NCBI GenBank assembly: GCA_031841125.1
Contig: CM063113.1
Coordinates: 57,157,211-57,221,210 of the forward strand
Direction of reading: 5' to 3'
DNA length: 64,000 nucleotides
DNA from: Acanthococcus lagerstroemiae
Lineage: Eukaryota; Arthropoda; Insecta; Hemiptera; Eriococcidae
The notes under the pieces were generated by a model, which worked only from the letters and a program-made list of their open reading frames with translations, searched no databases and was not told where the DNA came from. Made by a program: the position numbers and the translations under genes. Numbering within the stretch: position 1 is the first letter of the stretch; each line of letters begins with the position of its first letter. This document shows, in pieces, positions 32,130 through 43,982 of the stretch.

Positions 32130-34500
32130 TCATTTTCGCTCTGCGTCACACTAAATGTGGGCGGGGTGTTGCTACGTCACTTCCGTTGCATGTTTTCGCG
32201 TTCGTTTCACGTTTTCTACATTAACTATCCATCCTGAACCTGCGTAAAGAAGCTTCGCTTCAAAAACTCTCCCTTTCTTTCTTCTTTTTTTGCTTGTCGA
32301 CTTCTTGAATTTTAGTTTTCGTACCCCCTAAAAACCTTTCGACGCCACTGTAGACTAGGCAGACTCTCTCTATAGTATTCCAGCATTGCAGCGAAGATTT
32401 TTACCGACTGCTTGTTGCTCGGACGTTTACGAGTACCTGGACAACAATGCAATGTTTGACGCCGTGTATCATGTGTCTGGACTTCACGTACATGCCCATC
32501 TCATTATATTCCGGCAATAATCCACGATAATCGAGCACACCAATCCATTTAACGGCCACTCTACTCACAATCCAACAATTACGAGGACGTAACTTCGAAA
32601 TATTAATACCCTGTAACGAATGGCTCGAATAGGAAAGATCGGATTACGCGATTAGCATAATCATATCGGGCAACCGTGAGCGACCAGTTGGTCGTTTATT
32701 AAGTGACAATTACTACACACCGTTACAAGGGGGCTGGGGGTAGCAATGGTCATTTCTTTCTCTCCCTTCTCGAGGTTCGAAACGCGTGCCCAGCTCGATC
32801 GTTAATAACTTTTGGTAAAATTCGGCGGTCTAATAAAGCGAGCGTAAAATGGTAGAACCATCAGATTAATAATCGAGAGCTGCTTCTTTCAGACTTTTCA
32901 CAGGTGTACGCCAGCGAATGGATAGAATACCCTAAGGTGAATCCGACGAGATATCTTCTGGCTGTCAGAATTCGTTTTCATAATATATAAACCGTCTAAT
33001 GGATTTTCGATGTTGCATCTGCATTAATCGTTCTCGGCTTCGCTCGCCGGTCTCATCTTCTCACTCTTGCCGCTATAGGCACTTTTGTAGTTTCTTCTTT
33101 TTTTTTTTTTTTTTCGTCCACATTTAGCAGGGCGTTAGGAAAATTGATGACGACTCTTTAACCATATTTTATTAATAGTCGTTTCAGACGCGTGCTCGCT
33201 CACGTCATACACGGCGGATGATTCAATAACAGATACATATCGTGAATATTGAAAGCAACATCACAGTTCTTAGCCGGAGAATCGGCTTTGGATAAAGGAC
33301 AGTCTGATCTGCGGGAGCTGCGCGCTGCAGGCTTCGAAACCTATCGAGTTTGACATTTGATTTGCTGCGAATGCTACAAGTCGCCATCTCCGGGGTCTAA
33401 ATTCTCTTGTTTTCCCGCGATATATTCTTCAATTTTCTCCTCCCTTACCAGGTCAGAAAAGGTAGATTAGGTCTAGAGGTTCCATTCTTGTTATACGTCT
33501 TACAAGAATTACGCCACACCTGTAGCTAAATGCGCCGCACCCGTGGAAATTTCATTCATTATTTCGTATTTCTGCTGATTTCTCAGGACGTGGATAGTAT
33601 CATGTTAGTATAAAATATAACTGTAGCGATTATCCCTTTCTTATGGAGCCACCACCTTAATGTGAGAGCTGCTAGAAACCGCTGACAGTTCAGAACACGG
33701 TCACAACCAGTCAGAAATACAGACAAGCCGGAGTATCAATCCTGGGAGACACACACGTAGAAATGAAGTTCATCCTCAAAGACAGTGAAGTGCAAATACA
33801 CAGACTAGTCGAGTATCTCTGAGTCGCTGATTCAAACACCAAGTATAATCTCTTATTCTTTCCAGCAAACCTTATCAATTTCTCATGTTAATTAGCGTTT
33901 ATAGTCACATTCCTTTTCCCATTGTTGTTGATCATTGATTATCATCGTAACACCAACAATAACTTCAAATTTCTTAAGAACTACCTACTGTTCGTACTGA
34001 TTCTAAGCCCGTCGGCTGACTTCTCCCAGTGCCCTACGTTTTGCCGTTAATGTCATCAAAAAGCTCAATGAAACATTTTCGGGATTCCTTAAGTTCATTT
34101 CCAAATTATGTACAAACTTAAAAGGAACTGAAAAAATATGCACAACTCGAAGCCAATTTCTCGTATTTTGATTTCAAATGTGATCTTTGATATTGGATAC
34201 AAGTCTTTCTTCTCTGATAAAATGGCAAGATGTCTACAAGTCACGGAAGTCAAGGGAAAAGTCACATTATTTCAAAATATATCATCATGGAAGTCGCAGA
34301 AAAGTTACGTATTTTCTCAAATATCACGCAGTCATGTTATAAACGTATTTGTGACTATCCAGAAAAAAAAATCAGGTGACTGAAAAATTAAAGAAAAAAA
34401 TCATTAACTTAGGTACCACTGATTCTAAAGCCCGACTGATTCGAATTGAATGTTTTGGGACAGTCTAATTTGGTTATCAGACCCGATGTGCAAAATAGCG
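32130..34500. other. Non-coding stretch, largely unique-looking
   Basis: No long frame, tRNA or transposon end was supported. The block at 32320-32355 (TTTCGACGCCACTGTAG) resembles 41850-41870 (TTTCGACACCACTGCAAG), which suggests a shared repeat terminus. Positions 32640-33060 look unique and less AT-rich. Confidence 0.4.
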
Positions 34501-34738
34501 CCAGTTACCTAGAGGTAACTAAAGGGGAACCGAGGGTAACTGACGGGTTTCTGGGTAATCTGAGGGTAACTGGGGGTTGAAAATGGGTAACTTTGCAACG
34601 GTTAATCAGAGGGTAACTAAATCCCGCCAGTTACGCGGGTAACTAAAGGGGAACCAAGGGTAACTAACGGGTTTCTGGGTAATCTGAGGGTAACTGAGGG
34701 TTGCAAATGGGTAACTTATCCGCGAGTAACTAGGGTAC
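34501..34738. repeat. Minisatellite of GGGTAAC-type units, two 120-bp higher-order copies
   Basis: GGTAACT-like heptamers recur many times, for example GAGGTAACT, GAGGGTAACTG and TGGGTAAC. The block CCAGTTAC...GGTAACTAAAGGGGAACC occurs at 34501 and again at 34627, so a 126-bp higher-order unit was duplicated. Weak inverted flanks (GATGTGCA near 34480, TGTGCATC near 34744) hint that it sits inside a small transposon. Confidence 0.75.
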
Positions 34739-34739
34739 C

Positions 34740-36470
34740 TGATTGTGCATCGATTAGGATTGCGATGTTTTAAACAAAATTGTTTTAAACACTGGAATTT
34801 TGAAATAAAACGTTTTGAACATTTTCACTATTATACACGTTTAAAACAGTTTTAAACATGTATTTGTTTTTTCAAAGTCGTTTTCTGGACCAAAAAAATG
34901 CTATTTCGTCACGAATTTTCATGATTATTGCAAATTTTTATAGGATACCCAGCCTGTCAGAAACGTAATGCGCAAAATGTAACGTTTTTTTCCTTTTGGG
35001 TGCCCAAGTAAAGACATGAAAATGTCAATGAGAAAAAAGTCAGTCAGTCAATAAGTCTGCCAGCCAACATAGCCCCTAACGCGATTTTCGTAACGCTGTT
35101 TTTTCGTCACGCTCTAAAGTAACAAACAAAATAAAATAAATAAATAAAAAAAAAAAAAAAAAAAACTATAATAAATTATAAAACAAAAATTACAAATATA
35201 CAGATTTACATAGTGCGTTTTCGTGGGATCAGTTCTCGGTTCTTCGTACGCTTTGATAATTCGGAGCATGGCTAGTGTTTCAATAATAATGGACCAAGAA
35301 ATGCCACTGCAGCAGATATTTTCTCGATAAGTTGACTGAAGAATTTTTGCGAAGCAGTCTTCAATATGAACGGCCTTTTCGGTTACCCTGTATATGATAG
35401 AAATCTTTCAAATGGCGTACTTATTTCTTCTGTTATATTCCTTGTCTATTTTTCTATCTGTTTCTTTCCTTTTTTCATTTATTTTTTTGTTGTATTTTTT
35501 TCTTTATCTTTTTTTTTAATTTGGTCTGAAAATTCAAAATTTTACCCGCCATAAAATTTTGCCTCTCTAGGCAGCTGCCTCGGATGCCTAACGGTAAAAA
35601 CGCTTCTGTAGGTAAAACGTATACATATTTAGGTATTTTTACTTCAGAAAAAATATTCAAATCAGAAACGCCTAGTATACAAAAAATTTGAAAAAATTCC
35701 CAACTGTATAGCGCTATTGGCGTAGTAGTTAGAACAAAAAAAAATGTGAGCCTCCTAGTCCAAACGGGAAATGAACTTGGAGTTTCTCAAGAACTGTTAT
35801 GACATTGAAGTAGCTTGAGGAATAAATCAAAAAACTTTTTGGTCCTGAAAACTCAATTTTTTTTCTTTCTTTTTTTCAGATTTTTTTGTAATACTGCTGG
35901 CAACTGCATTAAAATAATAAAAAAGGTTGTAAATCGAGACTACTTCATGCTGTAAAACAGCTCAGGGTAGTAATATTACAATTTGCAATAAACTTGAAAG
36001 GGATGGTAGCACTGCTACAGAAATTTCTCAAGAAATCAATGAAAATAATATATTTTTAACGATCAAAAAATATCTGTATATCTGTTTGATTCACTGTTCA
36101 GGCCAATGGATGAGCAATTTCGATTCCATAGACATTGTGTGAGGCGCAATGCAGCTAGTAGCACTGTAATGAATTTTTAAAATTCATCGAAATTCATTCG
36201 TAACAATTTAAAAAAAAAAAAGTATCCTCAATTTTGAGCTGATTGATAAATTCATGCTCAAAAGTGAATTATGTAAGTAAGTTAGTCTAGGTACATATGA
36301 AACAAACTTCGGCAAAATAATTGAGTTAATAACAGAAACAACTTTTCTATCGCATTCCCTTATTGCTCACATACGTTCTGCCAACTACTTAATTTTCAGG
36401 CAAACCTGATATGTATCCTACTATACGACAAAGAGCCCCCTCTCGATGGGTCGATGGGGTATAGGAGATT
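34740..36470. other. Non-coding stretch, AT-rich
   Basis: A run of A lies near 35148-35165. No gene or clear transposon termini were seen. Confidence 0.4.
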
Positions 36471-36478
36471 ATGGATGG

Positions 36479-36900
36479 CAGCACAAACCAGAACAAACAG
36501 AACACAAACGATTGCATCCACTTCTCCCTTTTCAATCCTTTGTCTAACCCCTTTTTCAAAGACCATTTCTTCAGCCCCCCAAAAATAAACTTCAATATCT
36601 CGGGAAGGGGGCAGCACAAACGACGGGGTCTTCAGCACAAACCAGCACAAATGTAGCACAAACGATTGACACCATTTTAAATCCCGTAGGTGAAAGTGGA
36701 GGGATTCCCATTTCTACCGCCCCTCTCTCAAAGAAAAGTTTTCTCGGGTTTCTCAGGAAGGGGAGCAGCACAAACGACGGGGTTTTTAGCACAAACCAGC
36801 ACAAACGTAGCACAAACGATTGACACAATTTTTGATTCCCTAGGAGAAAGTGGGGGGCTCCCGTTTCTACAGGAGGAAATGCACCTGTTATAACTGATTT
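36479..36900. repeat. Tandem repeat, 154-bp period, about 2.7 copies
   Basis: The block CAGCACAAACCAG or its near equivalent starts at 36479, 36633 and 36787, exactly 154 bp apart. Each is followed by GTAGCACAAACGATTGACAC (or a variant), a hydrophobic AT-rich spacer and GGGAAGGGGGCAGCACAAAC. The smaller motif AGCACAAAC repeats within each unit. Confidence 0.9.
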
Positions 36901-36904
36901 TTTT

Positions 36905-39262
36905 CCCCCTACTCGAACGATAGTCTTCACTATAACGTTTTATTTTCATTTTGGTGTAAAAGTAACCTACTGAAAATTTCATTAAAAAATACCAACATTC
37001 AGATTTTTTCCAATAAACTGTAAATTTGGGAAGATTTAAATGCAAAACATCTTTACGCCGGAAGATGCTCTACTAGGTGGTAGAGACGTTCTCCTATTCT
37101 TAGAGGGCTGAACGTGTGCCCCTGAAGATAAGCTCGGTGTATTCGAGTAAAACCAGAAGTTGCGGATACAAAGTTCATTGATATCCAAATGAATATTACT
37201 AACATGATTTAACAGGCACATAAGGCGTTATTCAATTAATTAATTTATATTTTTGAAAAATAATAAAATTCTATGAATTGGAGGAGCATGGTATGCTTTT
37301 TCAGCAGACTTGTAAATTTGCGTAAAATTGTTAAGTGCGTTAACAAAAATATAAGAAATACGTAGATGAGTTCAAGACTCCACATTTCCGAACAAGTTGA
37401 AAGTCTATTCAAAGATTCTTTGAGACTGTTTTAAACCGCTTTTGGTGTCCACACGAGTCATCCCTGTAGATGTTCATCTGCATGTCGGCGTCGCGATGTT
37501 GAATTATTTTCTGTACTGAAAGTAATTTCGGTTACGCCGAGCGTAATTTCGCTTTCAACTTTTTTAATCGTTCGGGAAAATTCCGCTGAAATAGTTCTCG
37601 TCAACAATTCAGCGACTGCTGCAGATATTTTCGAGCTATAAGTACATTTACTTTCATCTCTCGTCTGCGAATAAAAAATGCATGAGGTAGAATTCGTTCT
37701 GACTTTTCAACACTGTCACAGGGATTCGAAGTGAAATAATGAGTTTTTTCAGCCAGTATCGCCGCGCCGTGGCAGTTACTGCATCCTTGAGACGAAGCTT
37801 TTAAATTACTGAATTTGAAGATACCTATAATATAACGTAATTGACAGTAATTCGGAGATGACGTGTTTCATGAAAAACCAATTTTTTCAACAGTTATGTA
37901 AAACAGAACGTACTCCATCTGCTAAGCTGAAAAAATGACGTGGCGCATCTCAGTCTGGGACCTCAAGGACGCAATAACATTATCAGAATAATCTATATTA
38001 GAATTTTACAAAAACCACTTCATAATTTTTCCATTTCACCCGAATTTTCCCGCTAATTCTGGCGATCGGAGGTCCCGAACCACTGTACGACACTTCATTA
38101 CGTGGTTATGTGATAAAAAAAATTTACCACCCTGTCACTTCGTTTTATTATCATCATTTTGTTTTCTGTATCTGGGATAACGAAGCATAATAAACACCGT
38201 CGTGAGTTGTAAGACGGATTTATATCCTGCTTGAGAAACTTTACGATATCATTGACCGATGGAAATAACTGAAAAATTTTCAATTTTTCAATCGCATATA
38301 AGACTGCCACACGGTATCTCATATTGATCGTAATTTCACATTTTTGTTCGCAGATGAAAGTCGTAAATTAATTTTGTCGTAAAAAATTTGGTAGGAAGTT
38401 TTTGAACGTTCTAGGATCATCGTCCACAAAATTATTGATATTTGAAGCATGTAATTCCACGACGGCTAAAACGGTAGCTCGACAGATCTAATTCGAATTT
38501 AAACCCCTCCCCGAGCGATTCTTGCACGAACTAGGGGTCATCACTGTAGCTACTTCGTGCCCCCTGTAACTCGCTCGTACCCTGCTCGACTCTTCACGCC
38601 CTCAGCTGTTTATCTAGATGTTTGACTGGCTAGTTGGTGGCCACTTCGCCCGTCTATAATTTTCTCACGTTTCGGAGTTTGTTTTCTTCCACCGAGCACG
38701 TGTAGCGCTAAGTTTGAGGAAGCAGGGGAAAAGGAGGTAAAACTAGGGATAAAAGCTCTGAGCTGTACGCTCGGTGCAAGGCTGTTTTCTTATAGTCAGA
38801 TATCAAATTTACAATATCGTAAACCGTTCGAACAGGAACAGTGTCTTACAGAGTCTTCATGCGTTTTAAGAGAGTTTAAGTCAGTCACGAAGGGTCTTAA
38901 GAGAGAGTTAACGATTATTACTCAGTTCAGGTAGAATTGTAAGGAGGGGAACACGTTTCATCGAAGTCTGATGAGTCTTCAAGAGTTTTAATTGAGCTTA
39001 AACAGGATGTAAAGTAACTTAACGAGTTTCATTAATAGGGTCGTGGCTAATTTTAACAGGTTTCAATGAATCTTCACGGAGTCTGAGTGAGTTTGAGTGG
39101 AAGAGAAAGTGTCAAGTCAATCTGCCTGCGTGATGAAGACCTACGGATAATGGATAATACATATTTTAGATTTGTTCTTCGACAGCTGTTTAATACGTGA
39201 CGTCACACCTTTCTTGATCTACAGCTGACAGCCAACAGCAAATCATTCCCCCCCCCCCCCGG
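36905..39262. other. Non-coding stretch with cryptic GAGTTT repeats
   Basis: Positions 38850-39115 are built from loose repeats of GAGTTTAAGT and GAGTCTTCA. The rest looks unique. No gene was recognised. A C12 tract lies at 39249, directly before SINE-B copy 1. Confidence 0.4.
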
Positions 39263-39275
39263 TACGACAGAGATT

Positions 39276-39747
39276 GAGTCGCTGTGTGGCCGAGTGGTTA
39301 ACCGGTCCGCTTCGCAATCCTTGCGTCTAGGGTTCGATTCCCACCAACGCCGGAAAGCTGGTGACATTCGAATACCCCCACTATCATCCTAGCGAACACA
39401 GCGACCACAGTATCGATCTAGGTGGGAAGATAACGCGTCCTGTAACCCCGCCAGTTTCGAACGAACAAGGCATTACAATCACAGGGCGAGTTACCACTGA
39501 AAGGATTGGGACTGTCGGGTGCACGTCGTGGCTAGCTTACTCAACGTTGTGAAACACGTGGCTAGTAAGCGAACTGCGGCTGCACACTCTTTGGCATAGA
39601 GACGGAAAACTCTAACGCAACAGACCGAGAGGAAAGCAATGGCAAACTTACTCCGACTAACCCTGCCCAGGAAAGTCGGGCGTCAGAAACCGCGATCGCC
39701 AACATCCGGCGACGGGTACGGCACCTGAATGAATTTGAATGAATGAG
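39276..39747 (+). mobile_element. tRNA-Ser-like SINE (SINE-B), copy 1, with 10-bp TSD
   Basis: The head has A box TGGCCGAGTGG and B box GGTTCGATTCC. The body is about 380 bp (landmarks ACGCCGGAAAGCT, ACAATCACAGGGCG, GTGCACGTCGTGGCTAGCTT, GTACGGCACCTG), ending in a TGAATGAA microsatellite tail. The flanks are GACAGAGATT at 39266-39275 and 39748-39757. The GTGGCCGAGTGGTTAA start resembles serine tRNAs. Related copies lie at 49815-50256, 58586-59046 and, inverted, 60737-61168. Confidence 0.93.
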
Positions 39748-39759
39748 GACAGAGATTAC

Positions 39760-40140
39760 TAAACAAAGTGAAAAGTTTGCAAGCATTAATACATATATGC
39801 TTGTTTGATCTGTAAAAGCCAAAAACAGTGATATTATTCACACATGTTTAGGAGTCGTGATCAGTAAAACAAACAGCAAGAGCCCTAAGTCCACGATGTG
39901 AATGAGATATTAAGTACATTTTTTCGCAACAAACAAAAAAGTGGTTGATGAATAACCAGTTTGGTAGCCTAAAAACGTCTAATGTCATCTTTTTTTTAGG
40001 GGGTGGGGTGAAATATTTTGCTGTGTAAAAGGGCAGCAAGCATTCCCCTCTTTCCAACATCCAGCAGTTATAGATTTATGACTAAGCTTCAGAACTGCAA
40101 TAGCTTTTTTTGTTTCGCCAAGATTCATAAATATGGCGCA
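39760..40140. other. Non-coding stretch
   Basis: No supported feature. Confidence 0.4.
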
Positions 40141-40143
40141 CGA

Positions 40144-40374
40144 TGACCGGCTCCCAAGAAAGGGGGCTGATAGGTAAAATCACCGATCACGTCGTTTCAC
40201 TCGTGCGTGTTTGGTTGTGTTTGTATTTCATAGTTACCGTGTACCCAAAGCAATGAGCCACGTATCTCTCATATACTCAGGCACAGAATACACGAACAGT
40301 GTTGCACAACTTTAAACGCGTTTTTCTCGAGAATTAGTTTTTACCTATCAGCCCCCTTTCTTCGGAGCCGGTCA
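40144..40374. mobile_element. MITE with TGACCGGCTCC TIRs
   Basis: The left end reads TGACCGGCTCCCAAGAAAGG, then GGGCTGATAGGTAAAA. The right end is its reverse complement with one mismatch in the first 35 bp. The element is 231 bp with an AT-rich interior. The TSD is not clear. Confidence 0.88.
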
Positions 40375-40379
40375 CATTA

Positions 40380-43225
40380 AGGCAGATTTATAGGAGACAG
40401 TCATGTATTACTGGATGCCAGAGGTATCCTTATTTTTGACGTTTCACTTTATAATGTGGCACCCTTCCCTCTTCCCCACCATATCAGTTCCATGCAATAT
40501 TGAGAGATATTTTTTATCAAGTTCCAGAAAAATCGATCACGGGTAATTCATATCTCCCCGGGGCTGAAGTTTTCATGGAAATTAACATTGATTTCGAGAA
40601 TCGGAAATTCTTCAGTAGCTGTAGCCCTTCCCACATCAGCCTAAGAATTATTTTCATTCTAAGAATTCTAGTTTAAGAGTCACTAAATCCATTTATTGGG
40701 TTCTTCACCCGTTCCTTTGAACTATATAGGCTTCAAAGGGGTTCGGAAATCGGCCTATAGTGAAACAAAAAAAATTGAGGAAAAGGGTGAACGGACCCCA
40801 ACATGGGTTCACGAATTTCAGAAACCTATATTTCAAGAATAAAATAATTTTTCGGCTCACATGATGCGTCTATAGCTGCCAAAGGATTTCAGGTTGTGAA
40901 AGTTCAACTCTTTTGAGGTTCGAGTTACCCTCGATTGATCTTGATTAAATGTTGCGCCAAAATTTTAATACCGGAAATAGATTTTTTGGAGGGGGGGGGC
41001 GCACAATAGAAAACATAGGTAATAGGGAGGTCGTTATTTATTCTTGGTGGATTTTTGTTCAAATTTTTGCGGGTTCCATTCCTAAATAGATTCCAATAAA
41101 ATAAATAAAATAAAAAAATCCTGCAAAGTTTCAGGTTTGGATTAGGGGAACCCGTGCTATGTGCCCCCTCCAATTTTTATGGGAGAAACCTATAGTGAGA
41201 CTTTCCAAACTAAAAATTATTCTTCTCAGTCCCTAAAAATGTTAAGAATTTATGCTCCAAGTCTCGAACAAATAATCATTTGTAGGTAATCCCATATAAA
41301 ACAGTATGATTCCACGATTTGAGATGGTTGTCCCACGGACCCACAGAGAGGCTTCAAAATAAGGCGGGGACAAAAGAAAAATCAAGGTACGAGTCGGTTT
41401 GAAAATGTTTTAAGTCACTGAATTCGATTTTGGGGGTAATTCATACTATATTCGTACTATTAATCGATGAGAAGGCAGTAGCGTCCGAGGGAAGGAGGGG
41501 CGGTACAATGGTGTATTTTATTCCCCACCCCAAAAAATTGAGGGGGTAAAAAGTGTTTTTGTACTCCTCCCTCTTACTCCCCCCCCCAAAAAAAATAAAT
41601 AATAATAATAATAAAATAAATTGAGAAACTATATAGCAAGTTGATACGAAAAGCCTTCACAGATTTCAAAGGTAAAATATTCATGAATTATAGGAAATTT
41701 ACAAATTTTTTTCAAGATTTGTTGCCCTGTTACTTTCGCTTTTAGAAGATACCTTTTTTTCTTTCTTTCTTTTTCTTTCTTTTCTATTTTTTCTTTTTTC
41801 TTATTAACTTGAACTTTGAACTTTTGTACCCTAAAAAGAAGAAAAATCTTTCGACACCACTGCAAGAGCGTACTGAGACCCATAAAATTATCGATTCGTT
41901 TCCAAGTTCGTACACCAAATCTCTCGCGCCAACATTCGATCCAGCACTTCCGATTCCTCCACATCCCCTCCACCCCCCACACACACCTAATCGTACTTCA
42001 CTCTCAGCTCTACCAGTCCAAAACGATATCGACGAGGTCTTCGCCACTTTCCTTCATTCGCACTCCGGGTTGGTTCACGGGGTAGCCGAATTCTCACAAA
42101 GCCCGATAATTTGGAAACGATTTTCACCGTTAGAGACGAATAATACACGCATAAATGAGTTCATATCGTGCTCGCTGCTATCGCACCCAACCTTCAGCCG
42201 CAAATCATTACCTATACTCACTTCCTTTAACGACCGATTTACATGTGAGCCTTTTATTCGACGTAACGCTCGTGTTAAAAATTTTTCACCACTTGAACAC
42301 GGTGTCTCCAGAAAGGCGCGAGAGTGACTAGGCCTATCTCTGACGAATATCGATGAGGAGCACCGAAGACATCTCAGACCTTGTCGCAGCCGCGAGTCTG
42401 GCTTGTTTCTTGTCATATGAGACACGTATCGAAAAGGTGGATCACGAGGACATCGGCGTTGTAAACGCGAGGGTGCCGGTAATTATTTTTCGACCGGGGA
42501 ATTCTCGGTGGAGGAACGCCTTGTAAGCAATGTACGATCTCGATTAAATGTTGGAACAAGATTGGAATTCGTTTGGTATTAACTTTTTAAAATTAAAACA
42601 GTCTCCGAAGTACCAAAAACTAACGCGTTCATTGTGTTCGGACTGGGAAACTATCACCGACAAACGGGATCAACGTGCTTAATATTCCGGTTTAACGATT
42701 TCTAGATACACAGTTTTTTTTCACTGTTGTTTTTGGTAAAAACGAAGATGAATGATGCAGTTCGTTCTGCCCGAGCACTACTCTTCGGCGGCCAGGCCAG
42801 AAAAGGTTCATAAATTCTTGCTTTAGACACTTTCAAGCGCAATAAAATAAGAATTTAGACGAAATCTGAGAGGCCTGCAATAAGTAATCGTAATAATAAA
42901 CAAAAAGAAAGAAAAAAAAGTAGGTGCTTACCTTCTACGAATCATTGAGAAGTTTCGATTCCATTATATCGATAGATGTGATAGAACGCATGTAAGGTAC
43001 TTCGGCAAGCAGACGAAAGCTATTAGATTTTCGAGGTTTGAAAGAACGTTCGCCTCTCTGTATGTACCACGAATCTCGACTGTTTTGGTTTTGAGCCGTC
43101 TGAAACATAATATTCACACAATAGTTAAAAACATTGTTAGTAACTGAAACGTGTGCAAGCAGGATGATCTTCTTGATATTTTATGTCTGCATGGATATGT
43201 CTTATCGCTGGCCATCACCACAATT
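40380..43225. other. Non-coding stretch including one unrecognised frame
   Basis: A 172-codon plus-strand frame (41809-42327) is the longest here. It is proline- and serine-rich, matches no family I know, and starts inside a polypyrimidine repeat block (AATCTTTCGACACCACTGC) shared with 32330. I therefore regard it as chance. G/C tracts lie near 40992 and 41579. Positions 41601-41625 are (TAA)n-like. Confidence 0.4.
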
Positions 43226-43231
43226 GTGCAT

Positions 43232-43892
43232 CACGTACGACTAAAACTAAGGCCAAGACTGACACCGAGACCAACACCAAAACCGACACTAAGACAACAC
43301 CAAGATGACATAGAGGCTCATACTGAGACCAACATCAAGATGGAGGACACTGAGACCCACATTGAGACTACACCAAGACCAGCACTGAAATTGACACTGA
43401 AACCAACACGAAGCCCACACAGAGACTGACAATGAGACCCACACCAAAACCGACAGCAAGATTGACACCGAGACCAATACCATAATAAACACCGAGATCC
43501 ACATTGAGACTGACACCAAGACCAATTTTGAGACTGACACTGAGACAACGCCAAGGTTAACACTGAGACTCACGCTGAGCACAACACAGAGACCAATGCT
43601 GAGACTGACACTAAGGCCCACACCAAGATCGACACCGAGCTCAACACCAGACGGACACTGAGACTGACATTCAGACATCACCAAAATATCACCAAAGCCA
43701 ATACTGAGATCAACACCGAAACAACACCAAGACATCACTGAGACCCACACCAAAACCGACATCAAGACTAACACCAAGATTGGCACTGAGACAACACCAA
43801 GATGACATCAAGACACATACTGACACTAAAATCGAGACTGACACCAAGACCAACACCAAAACCTACACCGAGACTGACACCGAGAATGGACG
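43232..43892. repeat. 12-bp minisatellite (ACYRACACYRAG), about 55 units
   Basis: Units such as ACTGACACCAAG, ACCAACACCAAA and ACCGACACTGAG follow one another with few indels. The complementary strand gives an artificial valine/serine/leucine frame (43786-43289). At its right edge the array runs into GAGAATGGACGACTAGTATG and ATGACGTCATC, the same sequence as the right subterminal part of the MITE at 53553-53927. The array may therefore be an expansion of that MITE's subterminal repeats. Confidence 0.9.
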
Positions 43893-43982
43893 ACTAGTAT
43901 GATGACGTCATCAAGGCATCTGCTGCTTCATAATATTCCCTATCGTTCTCAGCACGGGGCTGTGCTTAGCGGTTCAGAAGAC

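Noticed and set aside
41809..42327. 172-codon plus-strand frame as a host gene
   Set aside because: No recognisable domain. It begins in a repeat-derived polypyrimidine block and has no conserved motif or initiation context.
43289..43786. 165-codon minus-strand frame, rich in Val, Ser and Leu
   Set aside because: It is a translation of the 12-bp minisatellite. The unit length is a multiple of 3, so a long frame without stops is expected.
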